Below are positions 27,597 through 36,079 of a stretch of DNA of 59,607 nucleotides, one piece after another. The notes under the pieces are model-generated. The model was not told the origin of the DNA and did no database searches. It saw only the letters and a program-made list of their open reading frames with translations. The stretch covers positions 1 through 59,607 of the forward strand of contig NZ_JARJNS010000011.1 of NCBI RefSeq assembly GCF_030143245.1, given 5' to 3'. Within the stretch, counting starts at the first letter, position 1, and each line of letters starts with the position of its first letter. This DNA is from Rhabdaerophilum sp. SD176 (GTDB lineage Bacteria; Pseudomonadota; Alphaproteobacteria; Rhizobiales; Beijerinckiaceae). The position numbers were made by a program, and so were the translations under genes.

Positions 27597-27693
27597 GTTT
27601 CCCGATCCGGAGCCATTGGCGTCGCGCCTTTGGTTTGGGGCCTTCGACATCGCAGTAGACAAAGAAGGCTGACCTCGCTGATCAATCCTCACC

Positions 27694-27729
27694 ACTTGCG
27701 AGCCTTGTCAGACTTGCGAGCCTTGTCAG
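27694..27729. repeat. Two exact tandem copies of an 18-bp repeat
   Basis: ACTTGCGAGCCTTGTCAG is present twice head to tail, in the spacer between the XRE gene and the next gene, about 60 bases before its start. It is one of many short direct duplications in this window. Confidence 0.95.
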
Positions 27730-27789
27730 AATGGTGTCAATCGGATAGCCCTGTCCCTGATAACATCATCGCTTTCTTAAGAGTTGTTC

Positions 27790-29457
27790 GTGGCCCAGCC
27801 GGTTGCCCTGTTTCAATCCCGCAAGATTGGTTCGAGAGATTGGACCAACCAGGAATTGGCTGAATTCTACCGGGTCGAGGCCGCATTGACCCAGGCAGGC
27901 TTGCGGATCTTTTCCGACCGAGGACAGACGGACGAAGGTGATCCTTGGTTTGTTTTCTGCCGAGCCCCTGACGGCGATGTGGTGATCCATTTTGCCCGGA
28001 TCGGTCATGATTACCTTATTGCATCTGACACTTTTCCGGAAACCCTGCGCGGGCAGGATTTCCGTCAGCTCATCAACCGGTTTGCCGGACAAAATCCGAC
28101 ATTGATGGCTCTGCCACCATCCCCGTCCCGCTCCCGCCTTTTCGTTCATCCCTCTGCCCTTCTTGCTGCCATTGTTGCAACCGCCTTTTTCTGGATCCAG
28201 CCCCAGGACGCGGTAGCCAACACGATGGATAGCGATGCTCTTGATGCCGAAGGCCACCCCATCGAAACCGGTGGCACAGAGGGATTGGCCTTTGTTTCAT
28301 CCGGGCTGGAAGCCGAGCCTCCGGCGAAGATCGAAGGGGGAGACGATCATCCCCAATCAAGGCATCTTGTCCTGATCCTTTCGATCATGACCATGGCCGC
28401 AACGTTCGATTGGGTTTCCGATCACGCCATTCTTGGCCTTGTCGACAACTGGATCCTGAACGACACCCCGATCGAAGAACGCATTGTTGCTGAACGCCTG
28501 GCGCCGGTCCTCCTGACGTTGGACGAGGCTCATGATGCGGTGGTCCGCAGGGCTGAAGTTGGACCTCAATTTGCAGGCCGGCCAGGGGATCAAGGGGAAG
28601 GCGCGGCGTTTTTCACCGAGCGGCTGGAGACCACCGCCTCGGCTATTGGCCGGGATTCTCAAGACCCGAGGAGCGCTGAAATCTTCCCCGCCGGCCCTGG
28701 CGCAAAGTCCGGCGACACGCCCCTGCCCCAGGATAACAACGGCGTTGCAAACCTGGTCGATGTTTCCAGCCGCAACCTTTCATTGCATCCCTCCGATCGC
28801 TCGGCCTCGACAGACAATCCCAAAGCCGCGCCACCCAATGAAAGGCTCAATGCGTCAGACAGCGCCGATCTTGAAGCCGAGACGGGCGCCATCTCATCAG
28901 CCCTCAGCTTTGTCCTTCAGGAAGCCCAGGCGCTTCAGCTAGAATTGCCAATCAAGGCACTTGAAGATCAGCAGGACCTGGTGGTTCAGAGCGGATATGG
29001 CCTGCGCTATCTTGTCAGCCGCGTCAGCGAGGTCTTCGGGCACGTCGATCAAGGGGAGGGTCAAGGCGTTTCCTTCTTTCAGGAAATCCATCACCCGATC
29101 GAGAGCGACGTTGTGGACGAACATGTTCCGATTGAGCTCGATGCCAAGGCCGCAATAGACCAGGACAAGACCGGCTCCTTGAACACTCACGAGGATACCG
29201 GGGCAAGCAATCGGTCCATGAAAGATCTTGCGAGCCAACTGGACCGGTATGACATGCGGATGGAACCCCTGGTCCAGGCTTTCCTCAAGAACTCGCCGAC
29301 GGTAGACCTGCTCATGGTGGACGGAAACGTTGTGCTTTTCGAACGGGATGAAGCGCGCTACGGCGATGAAGGGTTTGGGGTGCTCTCCTGGGCCCTCGAT
29401 GATGGCTCGACACTGAGCCTTATCGGGGTTTTGACCGACCTGCCGACGCTCAGTTGA
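27790..29457 (+). CDS. Unknown single-pass membrane protein, 555 residues
   Basis: I do not recognise this family. The first ~105 residues look like a compact cytoplasmic domain ('EFYRVEAALTQAGLRIFSD', 'DPWFVFCRAPDGDVVIHFAR', 'YLIASDTFPETLRGQDF'). One hydrophobic segment lies near 118-140 ('FVHPSALLAAIVATAFFWI'), and a second weaker one near 190-210 ('HLVLILSIMTMAATFDWV'). The remaining ~340 residues are acidic, Asp/Ser/Ala-rich and low in aromatic residues, as in extracytoplasmic linkers. The GTG at 27790 with AAGAG 6 bases upstream is preferred to the TTG two codons earlier. It lies downstream of the XRE regulator and may be a signalling or envelope protein. Confidence 0.72.
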   Translation: MAQPVALFQSRKIGSRDWTNQELAEFYRVEAALTQAGLRIFSDRGQTDEGDPWFVFCRAPDGDVVIHFARIGHDYLIASDTFPETLRGQDFRQLINRFAGQNPTLMALPPSPSRSRLFVHPSALLAAIVATAFFWIQPQDAVANTMDSDALDAEGHPIETGGTEGLAFVSSGLEAEPPAKIEGGDDHPQSRHLVLILSIMTMAATFDWVSDHAILGLVDNWILNDTPIEERIVAERLAPVLLTLDEAHDAVVRRAEVGPQFAGRPGDQGEGAAFFTERLETTASAIGRDSQDPRSAEIFPAGPGAKSGDTPLPQDNNGVANLVDVSSRNLSLHPSDRSASTDNPKAAPPNERLNASDSADLEAETGAISSALSFVLQEAQALQLELPIKALEDQQDLVVQSGYGLRYLVSRVSEVFGHVDQGEGQGVSFFQEIHHPIESDVVDEHVPIELDAKAAIDQDKTGSLNTHEDTGASNRSMKDLASQLDRYDMRMEPLVQAFLKNSPTVDLLMVDGNVVLFERDEARYGDEGFGVLSWALDDGSTLSLIGVLTDLPTLS

Positions 29458-29928
29458 GGCCGGAATACCCTTGATTGCGCTCGGGTGAATTCATCTTGAT
29501 CCGGGCTCCATGTGAGAAACACGCTGCCAGATCTGGTTCAGCGACAGATGTCTTGGCCAGTTTTAATTCGTCTTCTGGCACAAACCGGCTCATTCGCCGC
29601 CCGCCCCTGCGCCCTCGCCCTCGGACCTTCGCCCAAGCCCTTTACTCCGCCCAAGCCCTTTAAACGTTTCAGCCTTAGGCCAAGGACCAGGGGGACCAAC
29701 TCTGCCCCAAAGACATCGAAGGCGCCGGGAGCGCGCTCAGGCGGCAACCCGAATTTTGCATGCATGAACAAACTTCGGTTCATCGGGCCCTTCCACCCGG
29801 ATCGCTCTCCTCCAACCGGATCTTGGAGGGCGCGCAAGCCTGGGCCGCCAAGGATCGACTGGGTTGTGTAAAATGCGTCGGAAGGCAAGGAGGTCGCCCT
29901 AGGAAAGTCAGCGAGAGCCAAGACCCGG
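29458..29928. other. 471-bp spacer between convergent genes
   Basis: This spacer separates the unknown membrane protein and the GT2 gene. It contains two 18-bp near-identical tandem copies (CTCCGCCCAAGCCCTTTA type) at 29627-29662. No terminator or convincing small gene is visible. Confidence 0.5.
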
Positions 29929-31161
29929 TCACGGGACTTTAAGCCTTGAAAGAAAATGCGCCCGAAGATGGCCGAGGATCGCCGCATCAAGCCGGGCCTC
30001 GCAATGTTCTGAGCCAGAGCTTTCGTTGCATAGATCCAGGGCATCGGCCGGATCACTCGGATTTGCCCTGTTCCAATGGGGTGGCCGAGCAAAGCCCAGA
30101 TCGGGCCCTGACCGACATTGACCTTCTTGCGCCCTTTGCAATAGCTCCAGCGCATACTCCCAATCGTCGAGACAGATGCCTGCCAAAACTGCGAGATCCT
30201 CAAGGCTTTCGGTCGCTGTTTCCGGCGACCCTCGCCGCCAGAGCGGGCGATAGCGCGTCAGGGCGATTTTTCGCAATGCTGCATATTTGGAACGAGGAAA
30301 TAATTCCTGAATTTCCACATGTCGATCCAGCGCCAGAAAAATCCGGGCCCAATCGGCAAGGTGGGATGCAGAAAGGGCAGCGCCGCCCTGCCCTTCATGG
30401 ATGAGATAACCCGCGCCAGGCTGGTTGACCCGAAAAATGGGAAACCGCGCGAAGACCCGGAGCTGGAAATCCACATCACTCGGCAAGCCGGCATGAAGGT
30501 AAGGCGCACCGACCGTCTCGAGCACCGAACGACGCCAAAGAATCGAACTCCAGGCATAATGGCCAAAGCGAAGCCAATCCTCCATATGCTCGGCCGGCTC
30601 GAGCCGGCCAAAGCGCCGTTGATCGGGCACTTGCGGATAGGTCTCGAGCAGTTTGCCCCCGCAATCTCGCGCTTCGGTCACATAAATCGCTGCCCCAAGC
30701 GCTCGATCTGCTTCGAGCATGGCCAGGGCCTTGGGAATAAAATCCGGGTATACCCAGTCATCATCAGCAAGCGGCACAAAATAATCGGTATCAACGCATC
30801 CGAGTGCCTGCTGGAAATTGGCGATCGGCCCGATGTTGACCGGGTTTTTTTGATAATGGATCGGAACATCGGATTTCTTCAACCGATCAATGACCGCCTT
30901 GGCCTCGTCGGTGCTCCCATTGTCAAATACGCGGATGACGAGGCCGCTGCACCCGCTTTCGATCACGCTCTTGAGGGCCCGTTCCAGCATGGCCGGCCGG
31001 TTAAAGGTCGGGATCAAAACTGTCACCTTGGGTGAAATCGGTCCGATGTCGGGGGGGACCCTCCTTCCAGCCAAAGGGGATTGATTTGACCGATCCGTGC
31101 GATGCCGGGGAAAGGACGCCCGCAACCATCTTGAGAGGAACGAAGGGATCGGCAGGGGCAT
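29929..31161 (-). CDS. GT2 family glycosyltransferase
   Basis: A 410-residue GT-A enzyme. 'KVTVLIPTFNRPAMLERAL' near residue 35 is the GT2 opening, 'VFDNGSTDEAKAVI' the nucleotide-binding loop, and 'YFVPLADDDWVYPDFI' carries the DxD-type metal site. The acceptor half follows ('SILWRRSVLETVGAPY'), and the C-terminal ~120 residues are a helical extension of unknown role. The ATG at 31161 ('MPLPIPSFLSRW') has GAAGGA 8 bases upstream and is preferred to the far upstream end of the frame. It is divergent from the GGDEF/EAL gene and most likely acts in surface glycan synthesis. Confidence 0.87.
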   Translation of the reverse strand: MPLPIPSFLSRWLRASFPRHRTDRSNQSPLAGRRVPPDIGPISPKVTVLIPTFNRPAMLERALKSVIESGCSGLVIRVFDNGSTDEAKAVIDRLKKSDVPIHYQKNPVNIGPIANFQQALGCVDTDYFVPLADDDWVYPDFIPKALAMLEADRALGAAIYVTEARDCGGKLLETYPQVPDQRRFGRLEPAEHMEDWLRFGHYAWSSILWRRSVLETVGAPYLHAGLPSDVDFQLRVFARFPIFRVNQPGAGYLIHEGQGGAALSASHLADWARIFLALDRHVEIQELFPRSKYAALRKIALTRYRPLWRRGSPETATESLEDLAVLAGICLDDWEYALELLQRAQEGQCRSGPDLGFARPPHWNRANPSDPADALDLCNESSGSEHCEARLDAAILGHLRAHFLSRLKVP

Positions 31162-31447
31162 CGGGTCGAAATCCTTCAGACGAAGGTGCCTTCCTTCGCC
31201 TTTCCTTTTTCTTGCGTCAACAATGCCTCTCTCGACTGGCCTTCTTGCCCGTGCAGTCACAAAATTGAACCATCCGACTGGCCCGGAAAAGGCTTCGATA
31301 TGCGAAGCGCCGCGACTGTGACGCGTCCTTCGTTACGATCAATTAGACACGATCGAGGGTTTTTGCGCGCCGGCGATGCGATCAGGCGCAGGCGAAACCA
31401 ATCCTGAACCCGGATGGTCCACCCTCGGCACCATCAGGAGCAGGCCA

Positions 31448-33556
31448 TTGTCATTGAGACAAAGCATCGCTGGCTTTTTTCACGAGGTCGGGAGCGTGGT
31501 GCGTTTCCATGCCCAGCACGCGCTTTCACGGATCGCAATATTGGCCATTCTCGCGATCTGGACCGGCGCCTTTTTCATGAATGTACAAATTCCGCGGATG
31601 GTGGAGCAGGCTACACTCGAATTCATCGATCTCACATCCCGGGAGACGCTCAGCCAAATCAAGGACATCCGCGATACCTATGCCGAGACCGTTGCCAAAG
31701 GCCAGCCCGGCCAGAACCCGCGTTCCGCCATGCGGGGCGCAGAGCCAACGCATATCCCGCTCCCGATCGAGTTCATCCGGGACATCACCAGACGCATGTC
31801 CGGCCGCGACATCGAGGTGAAGATCGTCAGCCCGTTCCCCTGGCCAGGGCAGTCGCGTTCGCCCATGGATAGCTTTCTCAACAAAGCTTGGCAGCAGTTC
31901 CGGGATCATCCTGACGAGGTCGTCGCCGTGCAGGAAGGCGTGGGACTCGATGCCCGCTACCGCATGGCTATAGCCGACCGGCTCTCGAGCCGGACCTGTG
32001 TCCAATGTCATAATGAACATCGGGATTCACCGATCCGGACCTGGCGGCAGGGCGATGTGCGCGGCATCATTACGGTGACGACGAAGGTCGGTCCGGCTTT
32101 CGTCGAGGCCCGTGACCGTGCGCGCCTTATTCAGGCCTGGCTTTGGGGCACTTGTCTTCTGACGACCATGCTCTTGCTGATTGCAATGGGTGCGGTGCGG
32201 CGAAGGGAACTCGCCAAGGAGAAGGCTCATCACGAACTGATCTTCCTTGCCCATCACGATGCCCTGACGGGCGCGCTGAACCGGAACGCATTCCACAAGA
32301 AGCTCGGGGCAGCGATCAACATGCCGGATATCAGGCTGAAATCGATCCTTTTTGTTGATCTCGATCACTTCAAGCAGATCAATGATGAGTTCGGTCACGA
32401 AATCGGCGATGCCATGATCTGCCGGGTCGCATCGACCCTAACCGAGGAAATTGGCAAGGATGGCCTGATCGCCCGGCTCGGTGGTGATGAGTTCGTGGTC
32501 GCACTGAACCGGGGCGATCCTGAATCGCTCGCTGGCCGCATCCTCAAGGCGCTCGGCCGGCCGAAGCCTTGTCAGGGGCAAGTGCTTGGGCTCTCGGCCA
32601 GCATCGGCATTGCCAAGGCCGAGCCACGTCCCGACAATGCCGAAGCGTGGATCCGCCGCGCCGATCTTGCGCTCTACAAGGCCAAAACCAGCGGTCGCGG
32701 CCGCTATGCCCTATATAGCCTTGACCTCGACGAAGCCCAGAGAAAGGCGAAGAGGATTGAAGCCATCCTGGCTGAAGCCATCGAGAGCGAGACACTCGAC
32801 GTGCATTTCCAGCCGATCTGGGACATCCAGAGGGGAAGGCTCGTTGGCTTCGAGGCCCTCGCGCGCCTTGCCGATCCGGAGGGGGGCATGATTTCGCCAG
32901 CGCTCTTCATCCCGATCGCAGAGGATAATCACCAGATCAACAAGGTTGGCGAAATCGTGATGCGCAAGGCCTGCACCCTCGCCGCAAGCTGGCCGGTGCC
33001 AGTCCGGCTTGCCGTCAATATCTCGCCTGCACAGATGACGGCCAATCGCCGGCTGACCGATCTTGTCGAGCAAACCCTGAAAGCCAGCGGGCTTGCCCCT
33101 GGCCGGCTTGAACTTGAAATCACCGAAGGCATCCTGCTTGACCAGAACGAGCAGGTCATGGCCGACCTCAGGCGGCTCCAGGAGCAGGGCATCCGGATCG
33201 TGATCGATGATTTCGGTGCTGGATATTCCGGGATCAGCTATTTCTGGAAATTCCCCTTCAATAAGATCAAGCTCGACCGTAGCCTCGTCCAGGGGGCCGA
33301 AATCATGCGCGGTGCCAAGGCAGCGACCTTGCACACCATCATGGAGCTGGCGCGTCAATTTTCGATGGACGTGACCGGGGAAGGGGTCGAGACGCTCGAA
33401 GACCTGCGCTTCCTCAAGGAGCTCGGCTGTCACCAGGGGCAGGGTTATTTGCTCGGCCGTCCAATGATACAAGAGGATGCCACAAAACTGGTGGGCTCTG
33501 CCGAGCACACCGAGCGCTCAGACGGTTCTGGCTCAAGAAGCGTGATCGCCGCCTGA
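31448..33556 (+). CDS. Membrane c-di-GMP protein: heme-c sensor, GGDEF and EAL domains
   Basis: A 702-residue protein that would make and/or break down cyclic di-GMP. Two membrane helices (~25-45 and ~227-250) enclose a periplasmic DUF3365-type sensor with the heme-attachment motif CVQCH at residues 184-188. The GGDEF domain follows with an intact GGDEF at 345-349; the RxxD inhibitory site before it is absent ('GKDG' instead). The EAL domain has EAL at 469-471, 'LELEITEG', 'IDDFGAGYS', 'IKLDRSLV' and 'VTGEGVET', so its metal ligands and catalytic residues look complete. The start is the TTG at 31448 with AGGAG 7 bases upstream. A redox or gas signal sensed by the heme may tune surface glycan or adhesin output. 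Confidence 0.9.
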   Translation: MSLRQSIAGFFHEVGSVVRFHAQHALSRIAILAILAIWTGAFFMNVQIPRMVEQATLEFIDLTSRETLSQIKDIRDTYAETVAKGQPGQNPRSAMRGAEPTHIPLPIEFIRDITRRMSGRDIEVKIVSPFPWPGQSRSPMDSFLNKAWQQFRDHPDEVVAVQEGVGLDARYRMAIADRLSSRTCVQCHNEHRDSPIRTWRQGDVRGIITVTTKVGPAFVEARDRARLIQAWLWGTCLLTTMLLLIAMGAVRRRELAKEKAHHELIFLAHHDALTGALNRNAFHKKLGAAINMPDIRLKSILFVDLDHFKQINDEFGHEIGDAMICRVASTLTEEIGKDGLIARLGGDEFVVALNRGDPESLAGRILKALGRPKPCQGQVLGLSASIGIAKAEPRPDNAEAWIRRADLALYKAKTSGRGRYALYSLDLDEAQRKAKRIEAILAEAIESETLDVHFQPIWDIQRGRLVGFEALARLADPEGGMISPALFIPIAEDNHQINKVGEIVMRKACTLAASWPVPVRLAVNISPAQMTANRRLTDLVEQTLKASGLAPGRLELEITEGILLDQNEQVMADLRRLQEQGIRIVIDDFGAGYSGISYFWKFPFNKIKLDRSLVQGAEIMRGAKAATLHTIMELARQFSMDVTGEGVETLEDLRFLKELGCHQGQGYLLGRPMIQEDATKLVGSAEHTERSDGSGSRSVIAA

Positions 33557-34227
33557 GCCATAAGGGTGCGAGCTGAGGCGCTGAACGCCCCCGCATTCCT
33601 GAAAACCCGCGGTCGATACTTGACCCCCGGACTATCCTACGCAACCTCTGTGAAAGTGAGGATAGCGAATGCGTTTCGTTTTCTTGTACGCTGGCCCGAG
33701 ACCGCGGCCATATCAGCATAATGAAATTCGTCTGTGAAAAAACTCACAGAAGGACGTCAAAAAACAAATGGCAGGGACGAACTTTTATTGATTTTTATTC
33801 GTCAGTTTCAATAGGTTCACATAGAGATTGCCAAACTTCTTAACCGGCGTTTGGTATTGAGCGGGCAAGGGCGTGCGGGTTTTTTCAAAGTTGAGCAGGC
33901 ATTCGTTCATGCAGCGATTGATCCAGAAGCTTGACCGATCGCTGTGGGTCAGGTCGCCAGGACGCACCGATCCGAACAATGGATTATCCTCCCGGTTCTC
34001 GAGCGGACACCTTCCCATCTTTTTTCAACATCGCTCGGCAAACGGGCCAAGACCTGTTTTGAGAAAAGTTGATCGCTTCCGAATGCATGCGATCGCCGAT
34101 TTCCAATCCCGTTGGAAAAGGGCGTATCGACCAATCCAAACGCTATCCCGGCTGAAGACGCTGACAGGCATTCCTTCTGACGTGGGCACCGCGGTCGATT
34201 CTGTTTTCTTGGGTTCGGTGTGATCCC
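33557..34227. other. 671-bp spacer, no convincing gene
   Basis: The stretch between the GGDEF/EAL gene and the LuxR-type regulator is AT-richer than its surroundings around 33700-33850. Two overlapping small frames exist (33873-34223 plus, 33785-34018 minus); neither has a recognisable domain or good ribosome binding site. The minus frame ends in 'KKFGNLYVNLLKLTN' and is the better looking of the two, but I do not call it. Confidence 0.4.
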
Positions 34228-34944
34228 ATGCGGCTTCGCGCGGACGTCCAAAGCCTGACAGTCGAGCAAGGCGCCGAAGCGGGGGCACTGTCCCCCGATA
34301 AGCAGGATGCCTGCCGACTTTCCGGGCCGCAGACGACCGAGATGGCCACCCTTGGCGAAGAAATCGCTGCGGCCCGGATTGCGGGGGCGACCGAGACGCT
34401 CGAAGCGCTGCGGATCGGGGCGATCCTGGTTGATCGCCTGGGGCGGATCGTCGAGGTCAATCCGATGGCCGAGGCGCTTCTGGGGTCGGATTTTCAGATC
34501 CGCCAGGGGCGCTTCCTGGGGCCCCGTCGCGCCTGCGAGCGCCTCGAGCGCGCGATTCAGAATGCCCTTTTGGACAAGCTTTCCAAAGATGGGGCTCCGA
34601 TCTTGATCGAAAGGCGTGGCGCCTCAAGCCTGATGGCGAATGTGGTGCCTCTGATAACGCTGATCGACAATCCTCTTGCCCGAGGCTGTGTTCTTGTCAC
34701 GCTCAAGGAACTGGGATTGCCCGCAAGTCCCCAGACCGAGCGGCTACAACAAGCGCTCGGTCTGACGCGGCGTCAGGCCGAAATTGCCGAAGCCCTCGCC
34801 AGGGGAGGCCGCGTCGAAACCATCGCGGAACAATCGGGGGTTAGTCCATCGACCATCCGGACCCATATCAAGGACCTTTTCCTGCGCCTCGGGGTCACCC
34901 GGCAGAGTGACCTTGTCGCGCTGGTGGTCAGGTTCCTCGGTTAA
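34228..34944 (+). CDS. PAS-LuxR family transcriptional regulator
   Basis: A 238-residue regulator. A PAS-like sensor spans ~50-165 ('LEALRIGAILVDRLGRIVEVNP'-type opening), and the C-terminal ~65 residues are a LuxR helix-turn-helix: 'LTRRQAEIAEALARGG', 'IAEQSGVSPSTIRTHIK', 'LFLRLGVTRQSDLVALV'. There is no receiver domain. The chosen ATG lacks a good ribosome binding site; an ATG at 34342 ('MATLGEEIAAARI') is an alternative. Its targets are unknown, but it lies next to a c-di-GMP gene and the recombinase pair. Confidence 0.85.
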   Translation: MRLRADVQSLTVEQGAEAGALSPDKQDACRLSGPQTTEMATLGEEIAAARIAGATETLEALRIGAILVDRLGRIVEVNPMAEALLGSDFQIRQGRFLGPRRACERLERAIQNALLDKLSKDGAPILIERRGASSLMANVVPLITLIDNPLARGCVLVTLKELGLPASPQTERLQQALGLTRRQAEIAEALARGGRVETIAEQSGVSPSTIRTHIKDLFLRLGVTRQSDLVALVVRFLG

Positions 34945-35206
34945 CCCGGCTCGATTAACCCGGGGCGTTTATGGCTCAAAATGAACCAGATCGCGACGGC
35001 CCTGATACAGGTTCAAGGGTGACGTCAAGGGACCAAGGCCGTTGAGGCGCTCCCCAACGACGTACCCTTCACCCGGCTTGGCGATCCGAAGGCTTTCAGG
35101 ACAGCCTTCCTCGTGGATTGAATTTTTCCATTCGGGCCCCGCGCGAGGCGAACGTCGGGTCGAATGAAGAATTCGAAAAATCCATAAAAAACATCGAGTT
35201 GCTCGC

Positions 35207-35273
35207 GGTCTTCTTGATTTTGACATTTGCTTCGTAATCTCCCCAGCTGGGATGCAAATGTCAGAATTGGACC
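35207..35273. repeat. 67-bp dyad-symmetric element, copy A
   Basis: This element matches 50193-50259 at 57 of 67 positions over exactly 67 bp; all ten differences are transitions. Both have long inverted arms ending in GACATTTGC / GCAAATGTC, around a 23-base centre with AGCTGGGAT, and outer GGTCT / (A/G)GACC ends. Here the arms are slightly imperfect. It may be a MITE-like element, an IS end or a structured RNA/DNA motif. Confidence 0.85.
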
Positions 35274-35469
35274 ACTCGCCGGAGATAGCCGACGCTTTCC
35301 CGCAGAACGGTGCCGTGACCTCGAGCATGTTCCAATGACGTGGATACCGATTGATCGCAGAAAATGCGTCAAAAACAAAAAATGAGGGTGGACGACCGGA
35401 TTCATTTAGTTCGAATTCCGCTTTAGACCGACCTTGTCCGGCTCTGGCGTCGGTGGAGAAACCGGATAT

Positions 35470-35600
35470 TGCGGCTTCATACGGGGTGGAACACTTCCGC
35501 CACACCCTACCGTTCGGCCGTCCGTCGATGACCTGCTGGCGTCAGCGCGTCAGACCGGACAGGCTGGACAATCTGGTGTCGGAGACCATCGCGGGCCGAG
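35470..35600 (+). pseudogene. Relic of an IS5-family transposase
   Basis: The frame encodes 'YGVEHFRHTLPFGRPS' then 'MTCWRQRVRPDRLDNLV', which matches the N-terminal 'LP(x)SS(x)TRWRKRIG' region common in IS5-type transposases. The rest of the gene is missing. The wider stretch 34945-36079 has no intact gene: it holds the 67-bp element, this relic, and an AT-rich region before the recombinase genes. Confidence 0.5.
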
Positions 35601-36079
35601 GGAAGACCAAGGCATTTCCCATCCTCGGGGCGCTGCTCGCGCGATCGGTATCGCCGGAGGCGTCGGCTCGATGATCCGAAATCCGCTTTCGTTCCGCTGA
35701 TCACGACCCAATCCAACACCCCTGCCAGGGACGTGCTGACACCTTGAATTCAGCGACGAAGACCGCGTTGCGGGAGCCTTCCCGCTTGGGTCGGCGTGCG
35801 ATTGGTTAACGGCATCGCTCAGCCATTCCGGCATCAAAAGGTCTCAAAAAAAATTTCATGCAGCTGACGATTCGTTTGTCCGTTAACCAAACAAGAGATT
35901 GATAAAGGCATCATTTTTTTGATCTGAACGACACTTAAAACCGAAGGTTTTTCTCTTCCAGCAATGGGATTCTCCTGTCGCCGTTTTTCATCTAACCTTT
36001 TCACGACACAAGGATTCGCCGGATTCGGAAATCCCATGTCGGCCTAACCATCCATGTTGCTTAAAAGGAGTACCCCGTT

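Noticed and set aside
33873-34223. 116-codon plus frame ending just before the LuxR-type gene
   Set aside because: No domain, no ribosome binding site, and an overlapping minus frame is equally open; kept only as part of the spacer description.
34969-35505. 178-codon minus frame over the first 67-bp element
   Set aside because: It runs through an inverted-repeat element and IS relics; composition is not protein-like.
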